From CAKRJP01 sp963658085 (GTDB taxonomy: Bacteria; Bacillota; Clostridia; Lachnospirales; Lachnospiraceae): a DNA stretch of 20,777 nucleotides. The DNA lies in NCBI GenBank assembly GCA_963658085.1, contig CAVKOU010000036.1:1-20777 (forward strand), written 5' to 3'. A program made the position numbers and the translations under genes. Positions 14,604 to 20,777 of the stretch are shown here, in pieces. The notes beneath the pieces were generated by a model. That model made no database searches. It was not told where the DNA came from and worked only from the letters and a program-made list of their open reading frames with translations. Numbering within the stretch: position 1 is the stretch's first letter; every line of letters starts with the position of its first letter.

Positions 14604-15161
14604 TTATCTTATATAGTTTTTGGCATATAGATTTCTCATGTGTTCTGGATACTCAATGCCCTCCGGCAACGGATCCCACTCATTAATTCCTAAACTCTGC
14701 TTAAACTGTGCCTGTTCCAGTGTTAATTCCGGAAGATCTTCCTCCAAATAGTCTAACAGTTCCTTAATCCCTTCTCTTGTAACATTATTAATCTCAAAAA
14801 CACGCTCACAGCGCATATTTTCCATCCACTGACGTACCATAGGAATGTTAGCATGGGGGGAATCCGTCTTTGTAATTATTCCGATCATAGGCCGCAAAAG
14901 GAAATTCCTGCTTCCATCGCTAAAAAGATTAAAGGGCTCATCCGCCGCCTGAACAATAGCGATGACATCTGCCTCAAAAGAAAAGCAGGCCAGTCCGATT
15001 CCAAAACGCTTGGACTCCGCATATTCTCCCGGAGAATCTATGGTATCCTCCTTGGAGTTGGTATATTGTGTCTTATGATAATGAAGCTCCTCCCCTTTTA
15101 ATGCCTGGGTCAAGGAGGTCTTACCAGCTTCACTTCGACCCATCAGAAACATTTTCTTCAC
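14604..15161 (-). CDS. eutP: EutP/PduV-type GTPase of bacterial microcompartments
   Basis: Encodes 185 residues, a small P-loop GTPase: Walker A GRSEAGKTS (8-16), G3 motif DSPGEY (41-46), G4 motif TKTD (96-99). The DSPGEY-E form is characteristic of EutP/PduV. These proteins accompany ethanolamine and propanediol microcompartments; PduV has been linked to compartment positioning, while other members act on acetate metabolism. A tail of about 35 residues after the GTPase core (EQAQFKQSLGINEWDPLPEGIEYP) exceeds the shortest homologues. The start is a GTG about 11 bases after AAGGG; the ATG three codons later lacks its own ribosome site. It is the third gene after two shell proteins. Confidence 0.9.
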   Translation of the reverse strand: MKKMFLMGRSEAGKTSLTQALKGEELHYHKTQYTNSKEDTIDSPGEYAESKRFGIGLACFSFEADVIAIVQAADEPFNLFSDGSRNFLLRPMIGIITKTDSPHANIPMVRQWMENMRCERVFEINNVTREGIKELLDYLEEDLPELTLEQAQFKQSLGINEWDPLPEGIEYPEHMRNLYAKNYIR

Positions 15162-15220
15162 GTTATATTCATCCCTTATTATCTAACTTTTTTCTCTTAA
15201 TTGTCTAACTTTTTCAACCT

Positions 15221-15652
15221 CTAACTTTTGTTGATCTTACAAACCCTGAATTTCAGCACATCTCGAAAGAATCTGACTACCTCTTCCACCGCTATCGTCA
15301 CATCCGTCAGACTTCCAGTTAAAATCAAGGTTCCACTAAATCGATCCAAGAAACCAATCTCCACATTTGCAGCCTTCACTGCCACATCCGCGCCTACTGC
15401 CGTAGACTCCCATGGCGTAAACTTCACGATTCCGATGGATTCCCCTGTATGATCTTCTCCCTCATGAACTCCAATATGAAGTGCCAGATTCTCATAAACC
15501 GATGTATCCGATGGAGTGAAAATATGAGCCATACAAACTTCTTTTCCCGGAACACGAACCCTGGTCATACGAAGACGTTTTCCCTTCAGATTCTCATAGT
15601 CGTCACGAAACATGCGCTCCAGCAATTGTTCTTTCGTTATACGTTCTTCCAT
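15221..15652 (-). CDS. EutS/PduU-type microcompartment shell protein with N-terminal extension
   Basis: Encodes 143 residues. The core (about 30-143) is a circularly permuted BMC domain of the EutS/PduU type, shown by GIVKFTPWESTAVGADVAVKAANVEIGFLDRFSGTLILTG, which closely follows EutS. Such proteins form hexameric tiles with a beta-barrel over the pore. About 25 residues precede the core (EERITKEQLLERMFRDDYENLKGK), absent from the neighbouring paralogue and predicted to be an amphipathic helix. AGGAA 7 bases before the ATG at 15652 supports this start over the longer frame to 15691, which would overlap the upstream gene. It is probably translated from the same mRNA as the upstream eutS and downstream eutP. 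Confidence 0.9.
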   Translation of the reverse strand: MEERITKEQLLERMFRDDYENLKGKRLRMTRVRVPGKEVCMAHIFTPSDTSVYENLALHIGVHEGEDHTGESIGIVKFTPWESTAVGADVAVKAANVEIGFLDRFSGTLILTGSLTDVTIAVEEVVRFFRDVLKFRVCKINKS

Positions 15653-15662
15653 AGCGCGCTTC

Positions 15663-16028
15663 CTATCTCTTGGTGATATCACATACCACATAACCTAAGG
15701 TATCTCTGAAATAGCTGACAATTTCTGTCATAGCCGATGTGACATCGGAAATAAGTCCTGTAATAATCATGGTCCCTGTAAACCGATCTGCAAATCCAAG
15801 ATAAACATTACTGGTCTTTACCGCAATATCTGAAGCAATTACCGCAGACTCCGGTGGTGTCATATTCATAATTCCAATAGCAGAAGATCCATAATCCACC
15901 TGGGGATTCAGTCCCAATTTCTGATAAATTACCGGAGCCGGTCCTCCCATGATATGTGCAAATGTAATTTCTTTTCCTGCTACTGTCTCCTGGACAATTC
16001 TGATCTGTTCTCCATGTTCATTTGCCAT
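15663..16028 (-). CDS. eutS: EutS/PduU-type microcompartment shell protein
   Basis: Encodes 121 residues, close to E. coli EutS (111) and PduU (116). The permuted BMC domain is clear: an N-terminal strand segment (KEITFAHIMG), the linker PVIYQKLGLNP, then AIGIMNMTPPESAVIASDIAVKTSNVYLGFADRFTGTMIITG and a C-terminal helix. The similarity to the next gene (TPxES, D-A-V-K, DRF-GT, TG) marks the pair as a duplication. The frame extends to 16052, but GAGGAA about 8 bases before the ATG at 16028 favours this start. It is the first gene of a three-gene unit with eutP. No enzymes of ethanolamine or diol breakdown lie in the window. Confidence 0.92.
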   Translation of the reverse strand: MANEHGEQIRIVQETVAGKEITFAHIMGGPAPVIYQKLGLNPQVDYGSSAIGIMNMTPPESAVIASDIAVKTSNVYLGFADRFTGTMIITGLISDVTSAMTEIVSYFRDTLGYVVCDITKR

Positions 16029-16054
16029 TAGCAGTTCCTCGCTTTCTATCAAAA

Positions 16055-16061
16055 NNNNNNN
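16055..16061. other. Seven undetermined bases (N) in the eutS leader
   Basis: A run of N interrupts the 5' untranslated region of the microcompartment operon, 26 bases before the eutS start codon. It marks an assembly gap or masked low-quality bases, so the leader length and any site here are uncertain. Confidence 0.98.
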
Positions 16062-16073
16062 TCAAAATGATGT

Positions 16074-16114
16074 GGAGTTAAATATAAATTTCTGATTTTC
16101 GATCCATTAACTCC
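16074..16114 (-). promoter_or_regulatory. Inverted repeat in the leader of the microcompartment operon
   Basis: On the minus strand GGAGTTAA and TTAACTCC are perfect 8-base arms 25 bases apart, directly after the predicted transcription start. The first arm contains a Shine-Dalgarno-like AGGAG and an ATG opening a nine-codon frame (MDRKSEIYI). A regulatory hairpin or tiny leader peptide is possible, but neither is proven. Confidence 0.4.
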
Positions 16115-16124
16115 TGTGCCATAC

Positions 16125-16153
16125 ATTATAACATGGGATATCCTACTTTCCAC
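16125..16153 (-). promoter_or_regulatory. Probable promoter of the eutS operon (-10 TATAAT)
   Basis: A consensus TATAAT at 16125-16130 on the minus strand. The matching -35 (GTGGAA at 17 bp) is poor, so the promoter may need an activator. Confidence 0.45.
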
Positions 16154-16172
16154 AAACCAATCAAGGTGAATA

Positions 16173-16772
16173 TCAAACCAAAGAGAACTTCTCTTTTAAT
16201 TTTCGCTTAAGCTCACCAAGCTTTTGCTTTGGTGTCAAATAGATCTTAAACATTCCGAAATAGTGATTCACAAGACTTTCACAATCTTTTGCCGTAATCT
16301 CTGGTCCTCTCCCTACAACGGCCATGCAATCGTATTCCATCGCCCCTTCCTGTACACTGAAAGGCAACATCTCTAATCCATTTTTCTCATAAAAAGCCTT
16401 ACGCTTAATCCTCTGGTCATAATTTTCTGCCTCAGGATCCATGGCTTCAATACATAGGAAAATACGCTTATCACTATATTTCTTCTGCAAAGTTTGTAAA
16501 ATTCTTCCACCATAGCCCTTCCCCCTTTGGGACTCATGGATGGCAAAGAAGAAAATATAAACCATATCTTTATAGAAGCTATTATAAATCAAGCCTACAA
16601 ATTCCTCGTCATCATAGATTCCATAAAACTCTGCCACCCCATTTCTTGCCCGAGCCTTGAGCATCCAAAAAGGAAGTTTTTCCTCCTTTGGAAATGCTGT
16701 TTCATACAGCCTGCGCAAATCTTTTCTGTTTTCTTTCTTGTTTTGATAGCCCACAAAACGTAATCTCGACAT
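16173..16772 (-). CDS. GNAT-family N-acetyltransferase
   Basis: Encodes 199 residues. An N-terminal stretch with FPKEEKLPFWML is followed by the GNAT fold; the acetyl-CoA-binding motif A is visible as FFAIHESQRGKGYGGRILQTLQKKY (Q-R-G-K-G-Y-G at about residues 85-91 of this start), then IFLCIEAMDPEAENYDQRIKRKAFYEKNGL, the usual motif B region. It transfers an acetyl group from acetyl-CoA to an amine, but the substrate is not predictable. GGAGG 7 bases before the ATG at 16772 is preferred over the frame opening at 16787. A C-terminal extension of about 40 residues (YFGMFKIYLTPKQKLGELKRKLKEKF) is basic. It appears to be a single gene. Confidence 0.88.
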   Translation of the reverse strand: MSRLRFVGYQNKKENRKDLRRLYETAFPKEEKLPFWMLKARARNGVAEFYGIYDDEEFVGLIYNSFYKDMVYIFFFAIHESQRGKGYGGRILQTLQKKYSDKRIFLCIEAMDPEAENYDQRIKRKAFYEKNGLEMLPFSVQEGAMEYDCMAVVGRGPEITAKDCESLVNHYFGMFKIYLTPKQKLGELKRKLKEKFSLV

Positions 16773-16817
16773 ATACAATCCTCCCATTTTATACTCTTAT
16801 ATTTTCTTATTTTACAC

Positions 16818-16867
16818 AACTATTCAGCCCCTTCCCAGAAAGCAGTTTTGCATGGCTCTGAATAGTT
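16818..16867 (-). other. Dyad in the leader of the GNAT gene
   Basis: AACTATTCAG and CTGAATAGTT, perfect 10-base arms 30 bases apart, about 45 bases before the GNAT start codon. No T-run follows. It could be a leader stem or a binding site. Confidence 0.45.
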
Positions 16868-16879
16868 ATTTTCTTTAAT

Positions 16880-16917
16880 AAAAAGAAGTTGGGATCAAAA
16901 TATCCTCTGATCCCAAC
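16880..16917 (-). terminator. Terminator of the arylsulfate sulfotransferase gene
   Basis: GTTGGGATCA pairs perfectly with TGATCCCAAC around a 10-base loop, followed on the minus strand by TTCTTTTTATT, 36 bases after the stop codon. Confidence 0.88.
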
Positions 16918-16952
16918 ATTATTTTAACATAAAGATGCAATTTTTCTAGTAA

Positions 16953-18605
16953 CTAAAATTCGTACTTAAACACCCTATAAATAAATTTTTCCGTATCCAT
17001 GGTAAAGGTAACGATCGGCTCATGTTCACTATCATATTCCGTAAATGTTCCAGGCAAACCAGAATCCACAAGAATATTTTCACCTAATTCCTGTACGCTG
17101 CTGACGTAGCCGGAGTAAGGCACTTCAAAGGAATCTACCAATTTAAAGGTTCCCGCCTTCTCATCTACCAGATATTTATAATAATAGGAACAATCACCTT
17201 CCACTCCTGAGGTATTCGTCAGTCCCAAATCCGTCCAGTTAAAATCAGGTCTGGTTTCACTAAATCCGATATTGTTATTAAACATATAAAGGTAATACTG
17301 TCCTTCCTCAAGACTATCATCTGCCTCATAGGTGATGGTATGCTGACCTCCCTGAATGGTAAAGTCTCCTTCTTTTTTAAGGACAAGATCCTCATAGGAA
17401 GTATCCTCCCAAACCTCTTCATCACTGATAATATATTCGATTTTCGGATTCTCTGTCAGATTATCAATCTTCAAAATTGACGAAGTCTCCCTGGAACTTA
17501 AAAGAACAGAATCATCCCCAAGGTATTGTATGGTATTTATATGCGCCCAGTCCAGTTCATCGGAAGAATTCTTTGTACAGCTCTCCTTATAGTCCCCCAT
17601 CAAATCGCCCAGATCTAACACCTCGCGAAACGCACCAGTATTCGGATCCAGCTCTAAAACAATATCTTCAATACTATCCTGTGTAGTATCCGTAGCCAAA
17701 ATCAACAGATTTCCGGAATCATCAAATACATAGTCATGATGAAGTTTGTAATCTCCAAGATTATAAACATTTGTAACCTGACCTAGCTTATTTACCTGGG
17801 CAATCTTTTTTTCTGAAATACTGTAGTACATATAATCATCTTGGAATAATAGTCTGTGACTTCTATATCCAAGAATCGGTACTTCTCCCCTTAAAACTCC
17901 CTGATTATCATAATAATACATAAAATCCATGGAAGAACTGTCATTTCCAAGAATCACGTAAAGCCCATCCGACAAGGAAGTCTCGTCTCCTAGCACCTCT
18001 TTCTCCAGAGTTATTTCCTCTTCTCCATAAATATCTCCCATTTCATAGGAAGTCTCATAAGTCTCCACTGAGCCATCTTCCTTTGTCACTGTAAATGTAA
18101 TGGTATTGGTAGTATTGGGGATCAAACCAATCATTTGAAATTCATGTTCTGTTTGAAACTCATTTGAATTAACATCTTGTGTAAAGTCATCGATCTCTTC
18201 ATCTTCCACATGAATTGTATACGAAACAGATGCCGGAACCTCTGTAATAAAATATACATACATGGATTGAGTATTAGTTCCAAAAGGATTGTATTCCATC
18301 AGAGCTTGATCCGCTGTATATGTTCCATCGCTTTTTTTCTGAGCAATAGAATCCGCAATTACTGTCTGAGCCTCTGGATCATAGGATTCCTTTACCTTTT
18401 TAAAAATCTCCTTCTGCTCCTCATTCATCACATTTTTTTCATTATCTGATTTCTTTACCTCACCATTGGCATCACTGGAACTTTCTGTATCCGAAAGATT
18501 AGCAACCTGTTCCTTCTGAAAATAATTTACAGCACCTGCTGTACCAATCCCCAAGACAATCACTGCAATTCCAATACCACATAAAAAACGTTTTCTTCTG
18601 CTCAC
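16953..18605 (-). CDS. assT: Arylsulfate sulfotransferase (ASST), membrane-anchored
   Basis: Encodes 550 residues: a basic N terminus, an uncleaved-looking membrane helix (about 8-28), an acidic Ser-rich linker, an Ig-like N-terminal domain (about 80-190) and a six-bladed propeller. Family landmarks are GYRSHRLLF (His250), LHHDYVFDDSGNLLILATD (His289/His290), DWAHINTIQY (His355), LLSSRETSS (Arg372) and GGQHTITYE (His422). These match His252, His356, Arg374 and the sulfated His436 of the E. coli enzyme in order and spacing. It moves sulfate from one phenolic ester to another phenol without PAPS, outside the cell, and is known from human intestinal Clostridia. The start is GTG, since a stop directly precedes it, and the ribosome site is weak. 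A terminator follows. Confidence 0.92.
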   Translation of the reverse strand: MSRRKRFLCGIGIAVIVLGIGTAGAVNYFQKEQVANLSDTESSSDANGEVKKSDNEKNVMNEEQKEIFKKVKESYDPEAQTVIADSIAQKKSDGTYTADQALMEYNPFGTNTQSMYVYFITEVPASVSYTIHVEDEEIDDFTQDVNSNEFQTEHEFQMIGLIPNTTNTITFTVTKEDGSVETYETSYEMGDIYGEEEITLEKEVLGDETSLSDGLYVILGNDSSSMDFMYYYDNQGVLRGEVPILGYRSHRLLFQDDYMYYSISEKKIAQVNKLGQVTNVYNLGDYKLHHDYVFDDSGNLLILATDTTQDSIEDIVLELDPNTGAFREVLDLGDLMGDYKESCTKNSSDELDWAHINTIQYLGDDSVLLSSRETSSILKIDNLTENPKIEYIISDEEVWEDTSYEDLVLKKEGDFTIQGGQHTITYEADDSLEEGQYYLYMFNNNIGFSETRPDFNWTDLGLTNTSGVEGDCSYYYKYLVDEKAGTFKLVDSFEVPYSGYVSSVQELGENILVDSGLPGTFTEYDSEHEPIVTFTMDTEKFIYRVFKYEF

Positions 18606-18692
18606 TTATCTAGTCCAATCCTTCCTGATTTATTGAATCAACTACTCTCTATTCTCAAAGATTTATATAGTCTAACAAAAAAATGTGGCGAA

Positions 18693-18720
18693 ATAATGAA
18701 TTACAGAAAACTCATGTCAA
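18693..18720 (-). promoter_or_regulatory. Possible promoter of assT (TTGACA, 16 bp, CATTAT)
   Basis: A consensus -35 at 18715-18720 and a 4-of-6 -10 at 18693-18698, just after the agcS terminator hairpin and about 90 bases before the GTG start. The match is moderate. Confidence 0.35.
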
Positions 18721-18727
18721 TTAATAA

Positions 18728-18755
18728 GAGGGCAACGCATCTATGCATCACCCTC
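18728..18755 (-). terminator. Probable terminator of agcS
   Basis: GAGGGTGATGCA pairs with TGCGTTGCCCTC (12 pairs, three of them G-U) around a TAGA loop, followed by TTATTAATT. The U-tract is short, so some readthrough into assT is possible. Confidence 0.6.
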
Positions 18756-18809
18756 CTAAATATTATATTTCACTTATAAATATTTTAAAATTTAGGTTCC
18801 CTAGAACCA

Positions 18810-20207
18810 CTAATGAATCTCAGATTGGAATTCCTTGATATCCTTTGCGATTTCTCCACTTAAAAGCAACATACAAATCAAATTTGGAATAGCCATAAGA
18901 GCATTTGCAATATCTGAGAAACTCCAAACCAAGGTTAATGTCTGTGTACATCCAAAGTAAACTACCAAAGAAAATAGTACACGATAGACCATATTATATT
19001 TATGAGTTCCCAGCAAATACTCAAAAGCCTTTTCTCCATGGTATTCCCATCCTAAAATCGTAGAAAATGCAAATAGGGTAATTCCAATCGTTACCAACCA
19101 TCCACCGGAAGTTCCTAAGATTGTTTTAAATGCTGCAATCGTAACATCTGAACCTGTGAGATATTCACCAGCAGCATCTGTAGTTCCTAACACGCCAGAA
19201 GAAGCAATTGCCAAGCCTGTAATCGTACAAACAACAATAGTATCCCAGAAAGTACCCGTCATGTTGATGTAGCCCTGACGAACCGGATTATCTGTGGTAG
19301 CAGCCGCTGCAGTAATTGCCGCTGAACCCATACCAGCTTCATTGGAGAAAACACCACGGGCAACACCATATCGCATCGCATTCATCATAGAAGCAACGAT
19401 GCTTCCGCAAAGTCCGCCGCCTACAGCCTTTACAGAAAATGCCATCTTGAAGATCATTGCCACACCGGCAGGCAAATTAGAGATATTACCAATAATCACA
19501 ATCACTCCACAGATCACATAGAAAATAGCCATTAAAGGAACTACTACAGAAGATACTTTTGATATAGATTTAATACCACCAACAATAATAAGCAATGATA
19601 ATACGGTAATAACAATACCGGTCACCCATGTTGGTACTGAAAATGTGGTATGTAATGCTCCTGCAATCGAATTTCCCTGAGTCATATTACCAATACCAAA
19701 AGAAGCAACCACAGCAAAGAATGCGAAAAGCCATGCAAGAACTGAGCCAAAGGTTTTATTCTTTAATCCCTTTTTCATGGTATACATAGGTCCACCACTC
19801 ATCTCTCCCTTTTCATTCACCTCACGGTATTTAATGGCCAACATACACTCACTGAATTTTGATGTTAAACCAAAAGCAGCTGAGATCCACATCCAAACCA
19901 ATGCTCCGGGTCCACCGGAAACCATAGCCGTCGCAACACCTACAATATTTCCAGTTCCAATGGTTGCTGCAAGAGCTGTAGTCAAAGCAGAGAACGGAGA
20001 TACATCTCCCTCTCCACGACTTTTCGTTCTGGCCTCTTTACTCAACGTGCTTTTTAGGGCATATCCAAGGTTTCTCCAGGTTAAAAATCTGGTACGAATT
20101 GTAAGAAAAATTCCAGTACCAACAAGTAGTACCAACATCACCGGTCCCCAGACAAAATCGTCTATGGCCGTGACACAATCACTTAAACTTTGCATAAAAC
20201 CTTCCAT
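18810..20207 (-). CDS. agcS: Sodium:alanine/glycine symporter (AGCS family)
   Basis: Encodes 465 residues with about 11 helices. Family signatures are SPFSALTTALAATIGTGNIVG (about 70-90), which lines the substrate site, SGGPMYTM (about 137-144) and FSNEAGMGSA (about 287-296), diagnostic for AGCS. It imports alanine, glycine or a related amino acid with sodium ions. The frame extends to 20300, but that part contains a terminator-like hairpin. GGAGG about 9 bases before the ATG at 20207 and the typical N terminus MEGFMQSLSDCVTAIDDFVWGP support the shorter protein. It is transcribed alone from a near-consensus promoter, with an early leader hairpin and an upstream dyad. Confidence 0.94.
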   Translation of the reverse strand: MEGFMQSLSDCVTAIDDFVWGPVMLVLLVGTGIFLTIRTRFLTWRNLGYALKSTLSKEARTKSRGEGDVSPFSALTTALAATIGTGNIVGVATAMVSGGPGALVWMWISAAFGLTSKFSECMLAIKYREVNEKGEMSGGPMYTMKKGLKNKTFGSVLAWLFAFFAVVASFGIGNMTQGNSIAGALHTTFSVPTWVTGIVITVLSLLIIVGGIKSISKVSSVVVPLMAIFYVICGVIVIIGNISNLPAGVAMIFKMAFSVKAVGGGLCGSIVASMMNAMRYGVARGVFSNEAGMGSAAITAAAATTDNPVRQGYINMTGTFWDTIVVCTITGLAIASSGVLGTTDAAGEYLTGSDVTIAAFKTILGTSGGWLVTIGITLFAFSTILGWEYHGEKAFEYLLGTHKYNMVYRVLFSLVVYFGCTQTLTLVWSFSDIANALMAIPNLICMLLLSGEIAKDIKEFQSEIH

Positions 20208-20237
20208 GTTACAGATCCTCCTCATCTCTTTAGATAC

Positions 20238-20280
20238 ACAAAAAGGGAGCAATGCATTAGCAACATTGCTCCCTTTTTGT
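20238..20280 (-). terminator. Terminator-like hairpin in the agcS leader (possible attenuator)
   Basis: A perfect 17-bp stem (20238-20254 with 20264-20280) around a 9-base loop. On the minus strand the 3' arm ends CCCTTTTTGTG, so the U-run lies at the stem base. It starts about 12 bases after the predicted transcription start and ends 30 bases before the agcS start codon, placing it wholly inside the leader. Confidence 0.75.
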
Positions 20281-20298
20281 TCTCTATGATTTTTTTGC

Positions 20299-20328
20299 AT
20301 TATACTCTTGTTAAAAATGTTTTGTCAA
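20299..20328 (-). promoter_or_regulatory. agcS promoter (TTGACA, 18 bp, TATAAT)
   Basis: Consensus -35 at 20323-20328 and consensus -10 at 20299-20304 on the minus strand. The sequence after the -10, GCAAAAAAATC, nearly repeats that after the oppA -10. Confidence 0.85.
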
Positions 20329-20334
20329 TACTTT

Positions 20335-20364
20335 TGTAACAGTATCTGTTCATATACTGTTACA
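20335..20364. promoter_or_regulatory. Perfect inverted repeat upstream of the agcS promoter
   Basis: TGTAACAGTAT, 8 bases, ATACTGTTACA: perfect 11-base arms just upstream of the -35 element, centred about 57 bases before the predicted start. That position suits an activator or an upstream repressor. A further CTGTTA half-site follows at 20369-20374. The protein is unknown; the TGTAA/TTACA ends recall a TyrR-like arrangement only superficially. Confidence 0.6.
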
Positions 20365-20380
20365 TATTCTGTTAACTATA

Positions 20381-20428
20381 CTGATACTGATACAGATGTA
20401 GACGTAGATATAGACACTGACGCATATC
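20381..20428 (+). repeat. Degenerate hexanucleotide repeat
   Basis: About eight consecutive 6-base units of the form NNGAYN (CTGATA, CTGATA, CAGATG, TAGACG, TAGATA, TAGACA, CTGACG, CATATC) lie between the tRNA terminator and the agcS promoter dyad. The reading frame through it would give alternating Asp but has no ribosome site, so it is probably non-coding. Confidence 0.55.
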
Positions 20429-20453
20429 TATTCATTCCTTTGACTATCCAGAA

Positions 20454-20488
20454 AATAAAAAAGCTCCAAGTCCTAAGACTTGAAGCTT
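20454..20488 (-). terminator. Terminator of the tRNA operon
   Basis: On the minus strand AAGCT-T-CAAGTC pairs with GACTTG-G-AGCTT around a TTAG loop, followed by TTTTATTTT, two bases after the tRNA-Leu 3' end. Confidence 0.9.
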
Positions 20489-20490
20489 AA

Positions 20491-20576
20491 TGCCGCAGAC
20501 CGGAATCGAACCGGTACGAGGGGTTAGCCTCGCAGGATTTTAAGTCCTGTGCGTCTGCCAGTTCCGCCACTGCGGC
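20491..20576 (-). tRNA. tRNA-Leu (anticodon UAA)
   Basis: An 86-base cloverleaf with a 7-bp acceptor stem (GCCGCAG with CTGCGGC, A discriminator), D-arm GGCGGAACTGGCAGACGC, anticodon loop CTTAAAA, a long class II variable arm typical of Leu, and T-arm GGTTCGATTCC. CCA is not encoded. Confidence 0.95.
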
Positions 20577-20617
20577 ATACAAGTAAAATACTTGTCATGT
20601 AATGTAAACATTACAAA

Positions 20618-20690
20618 TGGGACCAATAGGGCTCGAACCTATGACCCCCTGCTTGTAAGGCAGGTGCTCTCCCAGCTGAGCTATGATCCC
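20618..20690 (-). tRNA. tRNA-Val (anticodon UAC)
   Basis: A 73-base cloverleaf with acceptor stem GGGATCA paired to TGGTCCC (one G-U), D-arm AGCTCAGCTGGGAGAGC, anticodon loop CTTACAA, T-arm GGTTCGAGCC and A discriminator. CCA is not encoded. A small hairpin (TGTAATG, TAAA, CATTACA at 20598-20615) lies in the spacer before tRNA-Leu and may be a processing feature. Confidence 0.95.
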
Positions 20691-20703
20691 ATATGAAATT
20701 AAA

Positions 20704-20777
20704 CGACCCAGAAGAGACTCGAACTCTCGACCTCCGCCGTGACAGGGCGGCGCTCTAACCAACTGAGCCACTGGGCC
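20704..20777 (-). tRNA. tRNA-Asp (anticodon GUC)
   Basis: A 74-base cloverleaf reaching exactly the window edge: acceptor stem GGCCCAG with CTGGGTC, D-arm GGCTCAGTTGGTTAGAGC, anticodon loop CTGTCAC, T-arm AGTTCGAGTCT and G discriminator. CCA is not encoded. It is the first tRNA of the visible cluster; the operon promoter lies outside the window. Confidence 0.95.

Noticed and set aside
1664..16074. A shared 12-mer (CAAAATGATGTG) in the leaders of rbr (1664-1675) and eutS (16063-16074)
   Set aside because: In a window of this size several 12-mer coincidences are expected. In rbr the 12-mer covers the spacer and only part of one dyad arm, and the eutS copy has no matching second arm.
19777..20289. 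A 170-codon plus-strand frame antisense to agcS
   Set aside because: No Shine-Dalgarno, no recognisable domain, and it overlaps the agcS coding region and leader hairpin. It is an artefact of codon bias.
20308..20490. A 60-codon plus-strand frame with alternating Thr/Val-Asp
   Set aside because: It starts in the agcS promoter spacer, runs through the hexanucleotide repeat and the tRNA terminator, and lacks a ribosome site.
1..20777. Mobile elements or CRISPR array
   Set aside because: No transposase, integrase, terminal inverted repeats or regularly spaced repeats with unique spacers were found. The tRNA-Leu 3' end is followed by its terminator rather than by an integration copy.

Overview
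The window looks like chromosome from an anaerobic, gut-type low-GC Firmicute, most likely Lachnospiraceae (Clostridia). This is inferred from AT-rich DNA, strong Shine-Dalgarno sites, rubrerythrin, AGCS and Opp-type uptake systems, EutS-type shell proteins and an intestinal-type arylsulfate sulfotransferase. Almost all genes lie on the minus strand. No phage, insertion sequence or CRISPR array is visible. Seven undetermined bases lie at 16055-16061.

Left part (1-3300): the 3' end of an unknown plus-strand gene and a small four-helix membrane protein, ending at a bidirectional terminator. Facing them on the minus strand are a small lipoprotein, rubrerythrin and a MATE exporter. The MATE gene has its own promoter and a long leader holding a terminator-like hairpin.

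Central part (3300-11700): a complete oligopeptide ABC importer, oppA-oppB-oppC-oppD-oppF, followed by a Xaa-Pro aminopeptidase gene. Together these would import peptides and release N-terminal residues from X-Pro peptides. oppA has a near-consensus promoter, a terminator-like hairpin in its leader, and two more hairpins between oppA and oppB. Upstream is an AEC-family permease.

Middle right (11800-14600): a 64-residue plus-strand protein of unknown function with its own strong terminator, a membrane-anchored FKBP-type prolyl isomerase on a Ser/Thr pentapeptide-repeat stalk, and a divergent pair made of a Crp/Fnr-type regulator and a ferredoxin-like protein. A perfect 14-bp palindrome lies between the divergent pair.

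Right part (14600-20777): a compact microcompartment satellite locus (two EutS/PduU-type shell proteins plus an EutP/PduV GTPase), a GNAT acetyltransferase, an arylsulfate sulfotransferase, an AGCS sodium:amino-acid symporter, and a tRNA cluster (Asp, Val, Leu) ending in a terminator. The agcS leader closely resembles that of oppA: TTGACA, an 18-bp spacer, TATAATGCAA, then an early terminator-like hairpin. Early-hairpin leaders on three transporter genes (MATE, oppA, agcS) are the most interesting regulatory pattern here.
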